Assembly (NCBI GenBank): GCA_035765415.1
Contig: DASTXR010000103.1
Coordinates: 1 to 64,000, forward strand
Length of the DNA: 64,000 bases
Reading direction: 5' to 3'
Source of the DNA: CADEED01 sp035765415
Lineage (GTDB): Bacteria > Pseudomonadota > Gammaproteobacteria > Steroidobacterales > Steroidobacteraceae
This document shows, one piece after another, positions 1 to 9,286 of this stretch; position 1 is the first letter of the stretch, and each line of letters begins with the position of its first letter. The notes below the pieces were generated by a model. The model did not search any database, was not told the origin of the DNA, and saw only the letters and a program-made list of their open reading frames with translations. The position numbers and the translations under genes were made by a program.

Positions 1-1470
1 CTGATGAATTCCTATGCGCGCGCCTACGACCCGCACTCGAGCTACTTCTCGCCGCGCAGCTCCGAGGAATACCGCATCCAGATGAGCCTGAACTACGACG
101 GCATCGGCGCGTCGCTTCAGCTCGTCGACGACTACGTCACCATCATGAACGTCATCGAAGGCGGTCCGGCCGCGATGGCCGGCACGCTGTCCGTAAAAGA
201 TCGCATCACCGGCGTCGGCCAGGGCAAGGAAGGCCCGGTCACCGACGTGCTCGGCTGGCGCATCGACGATGTCGTGCAGCTCATTCGCGGACGCGCGGGC
301 ACGCAGGTGCGCCTGCAGGTCCTGCCGGCGGGCGCCGCGCCCGGCACGCCGGAGAAAACCCTCGAATTCACGCGCAACAAGGTCACGCTGGAAGCGCAGG
401 CCGCGCAGAAAGAGCTGCGCACCATCAAGCGCGGCGACAAGGAATTCCGCGTCGGCATCATCAACGTTCCGGCGTTCTACCAGGACGTCGAGGCGCAGAA
501 CTCCGGCGACAAGGAGTTCCGCAGCACCACGCGCGACGTTCGTCGTCTCATCAACGAGCTCAAGGCCGAGAAAATCGACGGCCTGGTGCTCGACCTGCGC
601 GGCAACGGCGGCGGCTATCTACCCGAAGCCACCGCGCTCACCGGCCTGTTCGTCGACAAGGGCCCGGTGGTGCAGCTCAAGGTCACCACGGGCGAGCTCG
701 AAGTGCAGGACGATCCGGAACCCGGCGTCGCCTATTCGGGGCCGCTGGCGGTCCTGGTCGATCGCTTCAGCGCGTCGGCATCGGAAATCTTTGCGGGCGC
801 CATCCAGGACTACCACCGCGGCGTGGTGCTCGGTCAGCGCACCTTCGGCAAGGGCACGGTGCAGAACCTCGTGCCGCTCGATCGCTGGTCGCCGCGTCCG
901 GTCAACGGCCAGCTCACGGTCACCATCGGCAAGTTCTACCGCGTCACCGGCGAAAGCACGCAGCATCGCGGCGTCGAACCCGACGTCACGCTGCCTTCGC
1001 AGATCGACATGGAAGAATTCGGCGAGAGCGCTCTCGAAGGCGCCCTGCCCTGGGATCGAATCCCCGGCGTGCCCTTCCGCAGCGAGGGCAAGGCGCAACA
1101 GCCGAACATCGCGGCGCTCGCCACCGAAGAAAAGTCGCGAGCCGATCGCGACCCGGACTACCGCTGGCTCGTTGCCAATCTGGCCGCGGATGACGCGATG
1201 CGCAAACAGACTTCGCTGTCGCTGAACCTGCAGCAACGCAAGGACGAGCGCGAGCGCCTCGAGCGCGAACGCCTCAGCCGCGAAAACGCGCGCCGCGCCG
1301 CGCAGAATCTGCCCGCGCTCAAGAACGCCGAAGAACTGGCGGATGCCAAGTTCCCGGACACCGTGCTCGATCAGGCAGCCGAAGTGATGACGGACATGGT
1401 CTCCGGCTCACGACCGGTCCATTCCGCCCCTTCGCGCACCGTTCGTCGCGACGACAAATCAGCCGGCTGA
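1..1470 (+). CDS. prc: Tail-specific (C-terminal processing) protease Prc, 5' end outside window
   Basis: Periplasmic serine protease of family S41 that degrades or trims proteins from their C terminus, in E. coli acting on PBP3, MepS and SsrA-tagged proteins. The frame is open back to base 1 and the ATG at 4 is an internal Met, so roughly 190 N-terminal residues (signal peptide and first helical part) are missing compared with E. coli Prc. Visible parts in order: conserved DPHSSYFSP start of the PDZ region, PDZ domain with GIGASLQ and GGPAAMAG, the S41 core with LDLRGNGGGYLPEA, catalytic Ser in FSASASEIFA (codons from 766) and catalytic Lys in FGKGTVQ (near 850), then the DUF3340-type C-terminal helical domain. 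It ends before the divergently named RND operon that begins with its own promoter. Identification is firm; only the missing start limits it. Confidence 0.95.
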   Translation: MMNSYARAYDPHSSYFSPRSSEEYRIQMSLNYDGIGASLQLVDDYVTIMNVIEGGPAAMAGTLSVKDRITGVGQGKEGPVTDVLGWRIDDVVQLIRGRAGTQVRLQVLPAGAAPGTPEKTLEFTRNKVTLEAQAAQKELRTIKRGDKEFRVGIINVPAFYQDVEAQNSGDKEFRSTTRDVRRLINELKAEKIDGLVLDLRGNGGGYLPEATALTGLFVDKGPVVQLKVTTGELEVQDDPEPGVAYSGPLAVLVDRFSASASEIFAGAIQDYHRGVVLGQRTFGKGTVQNLVPLDRWSPRPVNGQLTVTIGKFYRVTGESTQHRGVEPDVTLPSQIDMEEFGESALEGALPWDRIPGVPFRSEGKAQQPNIAALATEEKSRADRDPDYRWLVANLAADDAMRKQTSLSLNLQQRKDERERLERERLSRENARRAAQNLPALKNAEELADAKFPDTVLDQAAEVMTDMVSGSRPVHSAPSRTVRRDDKSAG

Positions 1471-1512
1471 ATTCAGCCGGCACTGTCGATCCGGGGGAAA
1501 CCTAATCCCGGA

Positions 1513-1553
1513 CTGGTGTTGTAGTTGACTACAACACCAGAGATCCCTAAACT
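1513..1553 (+). promoter_or_regulatory. Sigma70-type promoter overlapping a perfect 28-bp palindromic operator
   Basis: Bases 1513-1540 are two perfect 13-base arms, CTGGTGTTGTAGT and its reverse complement, separated by TG. The right half contains TTGACT (1525-1530), a good -35 box, followed after exactly 17 bases by TAAACT (1548-1553), a good -10 box. Transcription would start near 1560, about 55 bases before the adaptor gene. A dimeric repressor bound to the palindrome would cover the -35 box. No T-tract follows, so it does not look like the prc terminator. No regulator gene sits beside it. Confidence 0.7.
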
Positions 1554-1615
1554 TCAGCCCAATCGCAACCAATTGAGTTCTGCCGGCGTCTTAACGGCAG
1601 ACAAAGGGGATGGGC

Positions 1616-2704
1616 ATGACAACAACTCTCTTACGCGCCGCCGTCGTAGCGCTCGCTCTGGCGATCACGGCATGCGCCGAGGACGGCGTCGCCGGCGACA
1701 AGGCTGCCGAAGAAAAGGACGCCAAGGCGATTGCCGAATCCGCAATTCCGGTAGAAGTGGCCAGGCCGGTTCGCGGCGAAATGCTCGCGATGTACAGCGG
1801 CACGGCCACGCTCGAAGCCGAAGCGGACGCCAAGATCATTGCCAAGGTGGGTGGCGAAGTGCGCCGCCTGCTCGTCGAGGAAGGCGACCGCGTGAAGGCG
1901 GGCCAGATACTGGCGGTTCTCGACGATCGCCAGCTGCGCCTGCAGGCCGCGCAAACGCGCGCGGCATTGGCGAAGGCGGAGCGCGATTTCAATCGCCAGG
2001 TCGAGCTCCACGAAAAAGGACTGGTTTCCGCCGGCGCTTTCGAAGGGCTCAAGTACGACCTCGACAATCAGCGCGCTGCCAACGACATCGCCTCCCTGAG
2101 CCTGTCGTACAGCGAGATTCGCGCGCCGTTCGCCGGCGTCGTGTCCGAGCGGCTCGTGAAGTTAGGCCACGAAGTCGCGATCGGCACCGCCATGTTTCGC
2201 GTCACGGACCCGACCCCGTTGAAGGCGGCGGTGTACATCCCCGAGCGCGAGCTCGCGCGCCTGAAGATAGGCCAGGCCGCATCCATCGCGGTCGACGCCC
2301 TCGCCGGCCGCTCGTTTCCCGCCATCGTGAAGCTGGTCTCGCCGACAGTGGACGCCGCCACCGCGACGTTCAAGGTGACGCTCGAGGTCAACGATCCCAG
2401 GGGCGACCTCAAGCCCGGCATGTTCTCGCGCGTCGGCATCGTGTTCGAACGCCGCGCCGAGGCGCTGACGATCCCGCGCATCGCGTTGCTCGACACCGAT
2501 GGCGCATCGAACGTCTTCGTCGTCAGCAGCGGCAAGGCTGAACAACGCGCCATCAAGACCGGACTGTCGAACGCCGGCAAGGTGGAAGTGATCGACGGAC
2601 TCACCGGCACCGAGCAGGTGGTGGTCGTGGGCCAGAACGGACTCAAGGACGGCAATCCGGTACGCGTCGTATCGCTCGAACAGACTGCCAAAGCCGGTAA
2701 ATAG
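1616..2704 (+). CDS. RND efflux periplasmic adaptor (membrane fusion) lipoprotein
   Basis: Adaptor of an RND multidrug or solute efflux pump, linking the inner-membrane permease to an outer-membrane channel. The N terminus is a lipoprotein signal ending in the lipobox LAITAC. Then come the beta-barrel/lipoyl halves (AKIIAKVGGEVRRLLVEEGDRV), a short alpha-hairpin with AALAKAERDFNRQVELHEKG, the second lipoyl half (YSEIRAPFAGVVSERLVKLG) and the membrane-proximal domain. Two in-frame ATGs exist, 1610 and 1616; the Shine-Dalgarno AAAGGGG at 1603-1609 touches the first but lies 6 bases before the second, so 1616 is chosen. It is followed after 2 bases by the first permease, and the two permeases follow in one operon. 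No outer-membrane factor gene is in the cluster, so a shared TolC-type channel is likely. Substrate unknown. Confidence 0.93.
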   Translation: MTTTLLRAAVVALALAITACAEDGVAGDKAAEEKDAKAIAESAIPVEVARPVRGEMLAMYSGTATLEAEADAKIIAKVGGEVRRLLVEEGDRVKAGQILAVLDDRQLRLQAAQTRAALAKAERDFNRQVELHEKGLVSAGAFEGLKYDLDNQRAANDIASLSLSYSEIRAPFAGVVSERLVKLGHEVAIGTAMFRVTDPTPLKAAVYIPERELARLKIGQAASIAVDALAGRSFPAIVKLVSPTVDAATATFKVTLEVNDPRGDLKPGMFSRVGIVFERRAEALTIPRIALLDTDGASNVFVVSSGKAEQRAIKTGLSNAGKVEVIDGLTGTEQVVVVGQNGLKDGNPVRVVSLEQTAKAGK

Positions 2705-2706
2705 CC

Positions 2707-5700
2707 GTGGGTCTCGTGGACTTCGCGATTCGCCGGCGCGTCACCATCGCAATGGCGACGGTGGCGATCACCCTGCTCGGGATGATTTCCCTCTCCCGCC
2801 TCAAGGTAAACCTGCTTCCTGACCTGTCTTACCCCACGCTCACCATCCGCACCGAACTACCTGGCGCGGCGCCCACCGAAATCGAAAACCTGATCTCACG
2901 CCCCGTCGAGGAAGCGGCCGGCGTCGTGCGCAACGTGCGGTCGGTACGCTCGGTCTCACGCTCCGGCCAGTCCGACGTGATCATCGAGTTCACCTGGGGC
3001 ACCGACATGGATTTCGCGGGTATCGAAGTGCGCGAGCGCCTCGACCTGCTGTGGCTCCCCACTGAAGCAACTCGGCCCCTGCTGCTGCGTTTCGACCCGT
3101 CGAGCGAGCCCGTGATGCGCGTGGCTTTCGTGGACGAGACGGCGCTCTCCTCGAACCCGGGTGCGGGCAGCCACGAAGATCGCCTCAAATTCCTGCGCCG
3201 TTTCGCCGACGACCGCATCAAGCAGGAAATCGAATCGGTCGAAGGATCCGCGGCCGTGAAGGTCAGCGGCGGCTTCGAAGACGAGGTGCAGATCTACGTC
3301 GATCAGCAGCGCCTGGCGCAGTTACGGCTCTCCATCGAGCAGGTGGCGCGGCGCATCGGCGCCGAGAACGTGAATCTCTCCGGCGGCCGTCTCGAACAGG
3401 GAACACAACGCTTCCTCGTCCGCACCGTCAACGAATTCGACACGCTCGATGACATGGCGAACGCCGTCGTCGCCAACGTCGATGGCCAGCCGGTGTACCT
3501 GAAGGACGTGGCACGCGTGGAGCGCGGCTACAAGGACCGCACCGCCATCACGCGGCTGAACGGCGCCGAATGCATCGAGCTCGCCATTTACAAGGAAGGC
3601 GACGCCAACACCGTGCAGCTCGCGCATGGCATCACGGCCAAGCTCACGGCGCTCGAGAAGAACCTGCCCGGCGGCACGAAGCTCGTGCCGGTCTATGACC
3701 AGTCGAAGTTCATCGCCAGCGCGGTCAGCGACGTGAAGGACGCCGCGATCCTCGGCGGACTCCTGTCCATCCTGGTCCTGTATTTCTTCCTGCGCGACGC
3801 GTGGGCCACCATCGTCACGGGCATCGTGATCCCGGTGACCGTCGTCGGGATCTTCGTGATGATGTATGCCTTTGATCTCACGCTGAACGTGATGTCGCTG
3901 GGCGGCATCGCGCTGTCGGTGGGCATGTTGATCGACAACTCGGTGGTCATCCTCGAGGCCATCGCCAGGCGCAAGGAAGCGGGCCTGTCCACCATCGACG
4001 CGGCGCGTGAAGGTACGGCCGAAGTGGCCACGGCGGTCACCGCCTCGACACTGACCTCCGTGGCGGTGTTCTTCCCCATGGTGTTCGTGAGCGGCATCGC
4101 CGGACAGTTGTTCCGCGACCAGGCGCTCACCGTCACCTTCGCGCAGCTCATCTCGCTCATGGTCGGCATCACGCTGGTTCCCATGCTCACCGCCTGGCGC
4201 GCACGCCTCGGCGACAAGGAAGAGGAACTGGCGGCCGATGCCGGCGAGCCGCGCGAAACGCTGGGGGCGCTCCAGCGATACCTGCGCGCCACGTTTGCCA
4301 ACTTCAACGTCAGGTCCATCGTCAGCCCGCCCGAGCGCACGCAAATTTCACGGACCGGCATGGCACGGCTGTGGGCCATTCCCTTGTTCGCCATCCGTTG
4401 GGTGCTTCATTCGCTCGCGTGGCTGTCACGTTATGCCTTCACGTTCACGGTACGCGTGCTGCGGATACTGTTCGGATTGTTGGGCAAGCTGTTCGCAGTG
4501 CTGCTTTCGCCCTTCGTCTGGATGACGCAGACGGCCTACGGCTTTCTCGACCGCCACTATCCGGCGCTGCTCGACTGGGCGCTGACGCGCCGCACCGTGG
4601 TGCTGGTCACCGCGTTCGGTTTGCTCGCGGCCACTGCGCTCATCCTGCCGCAGCTCGGCACCGAACTCATTCCGCAACTCTCGCAAGGCGAGTTCACGGT
4701 CAAGATGCGCCTGCCGGCCGGCGCGCCGCTCGAGACGACCGACGCCCAGGTGCAGGTGATCCACAAGGCCGCCAAAGAACTGCCGGCGCTCGACAGCGCA
4801 TACGCGGTTGCCGGAACCGGCAACCGGCTCGACGCCAATCCCGTCGACTCGGGCGAAAACACCGGCAATCTCGACGTGAAACTCCGCGCACCCATCGACA
4901 AACAAGGCGAGGAACGCGCCATCGAAGCAATGCGCTCCCGCCTTGCCGGCATCCCCGGTGCGCAATACGAGTTCGCGAGGCCGTCGCTGCTCACGCTGGC
5001 CACTCCCGTCGAGGTGATCCTCGCCGGCTATGACCTCGAGCGGCTCGACCTGGCGGCCAATGCCGTGCGCACCCAGATGGAAGCCAGTGGCGCATTCAAG
5101 GACATCCGGTCGAGCATCGAAGGCGGCCATCCGGAAATCCAGATCCTGTTCGACCAGGAACGCGCCTCACAACTCGGTCTCGCGGTGCGCGACATCGCCG
5201 ACCGCGTGGTGTCGAACGTCCGCGGCGACGTGGCCACCCGGTATCGCCTGCAGGAGAAGAAGATCGACGTGCTGGTACGCAGCGTCGACACGCGCGCGGC
5301 ATCGATCGACGAGGTGCGCAATCTCGTGGTCAACCCGGGCTCGGAACGTCCCGTGCCGCTTTCGGCCGTGGCCGAGGTGAAGCTGGCCACCGGACCGGCG
5401 GAGATACGCCGGGCAAACCAGGAACGAGTCGCGGTGATCTCCGCGGCGCCCGCGCGCGGCGACCTCGGCGACGCCACGGTGCGCGCGCAGGAAATCCTCG
5501 CCCAAACTACCCTGCCGGTGGGTATCGTGGGTTCGGTCTCGGGCCAGAGCGAGGAAATGGCGCAGAGCTTCCGCTCACTCGGCCTCGCCTTCGCGCTCGC
5601 GGTTTTTCTCGTCTATCTGGTGATGGCTTCGCAGTTCGAATCCCTGCTCCATCCCTTCGTGATCCTCTTCACCATTCCGATGGGGCTCATCGGTTCGGTC

Positions 5701-6147
5701 TGGGGCCTGTACGTCACCGGCACCACGATCAATTCCGTGGCGCTCATCGGCCTCATCATGCTGGCGGGCATCGTGGTGAACAACGCCATCGTGCTCATCG
5801 ACGCCATCAACCAGGCGCGGGAGCGTGGCCTCGCGCGCATCGAGGCGATCAAGCTCGCGGGGCGAACGCGCCTGCGCCCGATCCTCATCACCAGCGTCAG
5901 CACCATCATCGGCCTCATTCCGATGGCCATCGGCATCGGCGAAGGCGCGGAAATCCGCCGTCCCATGGCGATCACCGTCATCGCCGGCAATCTCGTCGCC
6001 ACGTTCCTCACGCTCATCGTGATCCCGGTGTTGTATGCCGTGCTCGATCGCAAGGAATTCGTGAAGGGCCGCGCGGGTGAAGCGGCGGGAAATCCGCTGG
6101 CCACGCCGGCGGTGCCGCCACTGGCGCTGCGCAAGCAGGAGGACTAA
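2707..6147 (+). CDS. RND efflux permease, first of a pair, with long TM6-TM7 insertion
   Basis: Proton-driven inner-membrane export pump subunit of the AcrB superfamily. It begins with GTG 2 bases after the adaptor stop; N terminus MGLVDFAIRRRVTIAMATV is the usual TM1. The TM4 motif is VGMLIDNSVVILEAI, with one Asp where drug-type HAE1 pumps have two. The protein is 1146 residues, about 100 longer than usual, because residues around 500-615 add a charged stretch and then strongly hydrophobic segments (LWAIPLFAIRWVLHSLAWLS and further) between TM6 and TM7 before HYPALLDWAL. The second half repeats the fold, with VYLVMASQFESLLHPFVI at TM8-9 and GIVVNNAIVLIDAIN in TM10. A second permease follows directly, so the pump may be a heterotrimer as in MdtBC. 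Substrate cannot be assigned. Confidence 0.93.
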   Translation: MGLVDFAIRRRVTIAMATVAITLLGMISLSRLKVNLLPDLSYPTLTIRTELPGAAPTEIENLISRPVEEAAGVVRNVRSVRSVSRSGQSDVIIEFTWGTDMDFAGIEVRERLDLLWLPTEATRPLLLRFDPSSEPVMRVAFVDETALSSNPGAGSHEDRLKFLRRFADDRIKQEIESVEGSAAVKVSGGFEDEVQIYVDQQRLAQLRLSIEQVARRIGAENVNLSGGRLEQGTQRFLVRTVNEFDTLDDMANAVVANVDGQPVYLKDVARVERGYKDRTAITRLNGAECIELAIYKEGDANTVQLAHGITAKLTALEKNLPGGTKLVPVYDQSKFIASAVSDVKDAAILGGLLSILVLYFFLRDAWATIVTGIVIPVTVVGIFVMMYAFDLTLNVMSLGGIALSVGMLIDNSVVILEAIARRKEAGLSTIDAAREGTAEVATAVTASTLTSVAVFFPMVFVSGIAGQLFRDQALTVTFAQLISLMVGITLVPMLTAWRARLGDKEEELAADAGEPRETLGALQRYLRATFANFNVRSIVSPPERTQISRTGMARLWAIPLFAIRWVLHSLAWLSRYAFTFTVRVLRILFGLLGKLFAVLLSPFVWMTQTAYGFLDRHYPALLDWALTRRTVVLVTAFGLLAATALILPQLGTELIPQLSQGEFTVKMRLPAGAPLETTDAQVQVIHKAAKELPALDSAYAVAGTGNRLDANPVDSGENTGNLDVKLRAPIDKQGEERAIEAMRSRLAGIPGAQYEFARPSLLTLATPVEVILAGYDLERLDLAANAVRTQMEASGAFKDIRSSIEGGHPEIQILFDQERASQLGLAVRDIADRVVSNVRGDVATRYRLQEKKIDVLVRSVDTRAASIDEVRNLVVNPGSERPVPLSAVAEVKLATGPAEIRRANQERVAVISAAPARGDLGDATVRAQEILAQTTLPVGIVGSVSGQSEEMAQSFRSLGLAFALAVFLVYLVMASQFESLLHPFVILFTIPMGLIGSVWGLYVTGTTINSVALIGLIMLAGIVVNNAIVLIDAINQARERGLARIEAIKLAGRTRLRPILITSVSTIIGLIPMAIGIGEGAEIRRPMAITVIAGNLVATFLTLIVIPVLYAVLDRKEFVKGRAGEAAGNPLATPAVPPLALRKQED

Positions 6148-6151
6148 CCCC

Positions 6152-9100
6152 ATGGTCCACACCGACTTCGCGCTGCGCCGGCCGGTCACCACGCTGATGG
6201 CGTTTGCCGCGGTCGCGGTCATCGGCATCGTGTCTTCGCGCCTGCTGCCGCTCGAACAATACCCGGACGTCAGTTTTCCCTTCATGGGCGCGGGCGTGCC
6301 CTACCCCGGGTCCACGCCCGAGGAAACCGAAGAGCTGATCACGCGGCCCATCGAAGACGCGCTGGCCACGTTGCCCGGCATCGAGGAAATCCGCTCGACC
6401 TCCAGCGACCAGGACGCGCGATTCGAGATCCGCTTTGCCTGGGGCACGGACATCAACACCGCCGGGTTCGAGGTCCGAAACAAGCTCGACTCCGTCCGCG
6501 CGCAGTTGCCAAAGACGGCCGATCGAATGTGGATGTGGATGGCGTCGACCGCCGATTCGCCGATGCTCACGGTGCGTTTCTCGGCCGACCAGGACCTCTC
6601 GTCGCAGTACGACCTGCTGGACCGCTATTTCAAAAAACCGATCGAGCGCATCGATGGCGTGGCGCGCGTCGAGCTCGCCGGAGTGGAAGCCCGCGAAGTG
6701 CGCATTCTCGTCGATCCGGGCCGGCTCGCCGCGCACGGCGTGGACGTCCGCCAGCTCGTCCAGCTACTGGAGAAGAGCAACTTCTCGGTGGGCGCCGGCC
6801 AGATCACCGGCAATGGCGAGCGCCTCATGGTTCGGCCGCTGGGGGAATTCCGGTCGCTGGATGAGATTCGCAACCTCGTGATCAAGGGCAACGTGCACGT
6901 GGGCGACATTGCGAGCGTGGAGCTGATCAGCCCCGAAATCACGCGGCGCCGCCACCTCGATGGCCGGCCCGCCGTCGGCCTCGATGTCTTCAAGTCGACG
7001 CAGGCGAACGTGGTCGAGGTGGTCGAACGCGTGCTCGCAGTCCTCGAACACAACAAAGCCCTGCCGCAGATGCAGGGCATCCGGGTGTTCACCATCGACA
7101 ACCAGGCGGAAGCGATCCGCTCGTCGCTGAGCGACCTCACCGAAGCGGGGCTCATCGGCGCGGCGCTCGCTTTCGTGGTGCTGTTTCTGTTCCTGCGACA
7201 TTGGCCGACCACGCTGATCGTCAGCGTGTCCGTGCCGTTGTCATTGCTGGTCACGCTGGCCGTCATGTACTTCGTCGGTCTCACCGTCAACGTGATGTCG
7301 ATGATGGGCATGATGCTGGCCATCGGCATGCTCGTGGACAACGCGGTGGTGGTGACGGAGAGCGTGTTCCGCCACCGCCAGCTGGATCCTGAACATCCAC
7401 AGGCGGCCACGCTCGCGGGCGTCAAAGAGGTGGGAGTCGCCACGCTCGCCGGCACCGCCACCTGCGTGGTGGTGTTCCTGCCCATCCTGTTCGGCTCCAG
7501 CAACCAGCTGTCCATCTGGCTGACGCATGCCGCGATTCCCATCTGCGTGGCCATGGTGGCTTCGCTCATCATCGCGCAAACCCTGATTCCCATGGTCACC
7601 TCGCGGTTTCCCGCGCCGCCGCCGCTCGACAGCAAGAGCTGGATTTCGCGCCTCCAGGATCGCTACACGAAAACACTCGACTGGAGCATTCATCACCGCG
7701 GCTGGACCGCATTCGGAATATTCGCCGTGCTTGCGCTGACCGCCGGCCTGATCGTGCTGTCCAACATCTATCCCGGAAAATTCATCAAGTGGGATCCGGG
7801 CGCGCAGGACGGCGGCAACCAGGTGTTCCTCGGCTACAACATCAAGGGCTCACATCCCATCGAGCGCGTGGAAGCCGCGGTGGAAACCGTCGAGCGGCAT
7901 TTCGAAGGCAAGCGCCGCGAAGAGCTCGGCATCAAGAGTGTCTATTCGGTCTATGACCAGTCGAGCGCCTTCACCATCATCGTGATGAAACCGCGCGACG
8001 AAGGCGGCCTCAAGGCGCAGGAGCTCATCGCCAAGGCACAGGACGGCCTGCCGGAAATCATCATCGGCAAACCGAGCTTCAAGTGGGATGACGCCAATGC
8101 GATGGGCGGACAACGTTTCAGCGTGCAACTCACCGGCGAATCGACGGAAAAACTCGCCGTGCTGGGCGATGAGGTGGCGCGCGTCATGTCGAGCGTGAAA
8201 GGGCTCGAGGCGGTGCGCTCGGAAGCACGCGAAGGCGACGAGGAAGTGCAGATCGTGGTCAATCGCCAGCGCGCCGCCGCGCTCGGACTCACCTCCTCCG
8301 ACGTCGCCCAGGCCGTCGCCGCCGGCATGCGCGGCGATCGACTGCGCGAGTTTCGCGGCACGGAACGCGAATTGACGCTTCGGCTCGCGTTCCGCGAATC
8401 CGACCGGCAGACGGTCGACAACCTCGCCGAATTCCCGATCTACCTGCCGACCGGCACGCGCGTGCCGCTGTCCGCGGTGGCGGATTTCCGCATCGCCAAG
8501 GGACCGCGCGCCATCGAGCGCGTCGACCGGCTCACGTCCGTCGCCATCACCGGCAACGTGAAGAAGGAAACGACTCTCGACGCCGTGGGCAAGGAAGTCG
8601 AAGCGTTGATGAAGAACTACCAGCTGCCGGCGGGGTATTCCTGGAAGCTCGGCAAGGGATTCGACGAGCAGGACGAGAACTCCCAGACCATGTTGTTCAA
8701 CCTGCTGCTGGCCATCGCCATGATCTACCTCGTGATGGCCGCGGTGTTCGAAAGCACCGTGTACCCGATGTCCATCATCACCTCGATCTTCATGGCCATC
8801 GTCGGCGTGATCTGGGTGCTGTTCCTCACGCGCACCACGGTCACGCTCATGGCGTTCATCGGCGTCCAGATATTGATAGGCGTGGTGGTGAACATAGGCA
8901 TCGTGCTCGTGGCGCACATCAACGAGCTGCGTTCATCCGGCATGGAACGCATGACAGCCATCGTGCAGGCGGGCCGCGACCGCCTTCGACCCATTCTCAT
9001 GACCACGCTGACAGCCTCCCTGGGACTGCTGCCACTCGCGGCGGGCGATGCATCGCTCGCCGTGGGTGGTGGTGGTCCGTCTTATGCGCCGATGGCGCGT

Positions 9101-9286
9101 TCGATCATGGGCGGACTTCTGGCCGGCGCGGTGATGTCGCTGTTCGTGGTGCCGGCGTTCTACGTGTGGATCGACAACGGCGCGGTGCGAGTCAAGCAGT
9201 TCATGCGGCGCACGCGCGTCGCCGACGCGCCGCAGGTTTCAACTAGTCAACCTGCCGGGCGCCTGACTATCGCAACAGGACCTTGA
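6152..9286 (+). CDS. RND efflux permease, second of a pair
   Basis: Second AcrB-superfamily permease of the adaptor-permease-permease operon. An open frame reaches back to 6077 inside the previous gene, but the ATG at 6152 is preceded by AGGAGGA at 6137-6143 and begins MVHTDFALRRPVTTLMAF, the expected TM1, so 6152 is the start (1044 residues). TM4 reads GMLVDNAVVVTESVF, again a single Asp. Periplasmic porter domains occupy about residues 40-330 and 560-860; the second membrane half includes LVMAAVFESTVYPMSIITS. Tandem permeases with one adaptor occur in MdtABC/MuxABC-type pumps, which here is only an analogy. The last 20 bases overlap the convergent coiled-coil gene. Confidence 0.93.
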   Translation: MVHTDFALRRPVTTLMAFAAVAVIGIVSSRLLPLEQYPDVSFPFMGAGVPYPGSTPEETEELITRPIEDALATLPGIEEIRSTSSDQDARFEIRFAWGTDINTAGFEVRNKLDSVRAQLPKTADRMWMWMASTADSPMLTVRFSADQDLSSQYDLLDRYFKKPIERIDGVARVELAGVEAREVRILVDPGRLAAHGVDVRQLVQLLEKSNFSVGAGQITGNGERLMVRPLGEFRSLDEIRNLVIKGNVHVGDIASVELISPEITRRRHLDGRPAVGLDVFKSTQANVVEVVERVLAVLEHNKALPQMQGIRVFTIDNQAEAIRSSLSDLTEAGLIGAALAFVVLFLFLRHWPTTLIVSVSVPLSLLVTLAVMYFVGLTVNVMSMMGMMLAIGMLVDNAVVVTESVFRHRQLDPEHPQAATLAGVKEVGVATLAGTATCVVVFLPILFGSSNQLSIWLTHAAIPICVAMVASLIIAQTLIPMVTSRFPAPPPLDSKSWISRLQDRYTKTLDWSIHHRGWTAFGIFAVLALTAGLIVLSNIYPGKFIKWDPGAQDGGNQVFLGYNIKGSHPIERVEAAVETVERHFEGKRREELGIKSVYSVYDQSSAFTIIVMKPRDEGGLKAQELIAKAQDGLPEIIIGKPSFKWDDANAMGGQRFSVQLTGESTEKLAVLGDEVARVMSSVKGLEAVRSEAREGDEEVQIVVNRQRAAALGLTSSDVAQAVAAGMRGDRLREFRGTERELTLRLAFRESDRQTVDNLAEFPIYLPTGTRVPLSAVADFRIAKGPRAIERVDRLTSVAITGNVKKETTLDAVGKEVEALMKNYQLPAGYSWKLGKGFDEQDENSQTMLFNLLLAIAMIYLVMAAVFESTVYPMSIITSIFMAIVGVIWVLFLTRTTVTLMAFIGVQILIGVVVNIGIVLVAHINELRSSGMERMTAIVQAGRDRLRPILMTTLTASLGLLPLAAGDASLAVGGGGPSYAPMARSIMGGLLAGAVMSLFVVPAFYVWIDNGAVRVKQFMRRTRVADAPQVSTSQPAGRLTIATGP

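Noticed and set aside
1513..1540. Rho-independent terminator of prc
   Set aside because: The hairpin is not followed by a T-run, and a well-spaced -35/-10 pair overlaps it, so an operator is more likely.
3322..4344. 340-residue minus-strand open frame
   Set aside because: Antisense to the first RND permease, His/Asp/Arg-rich shadow sequence.
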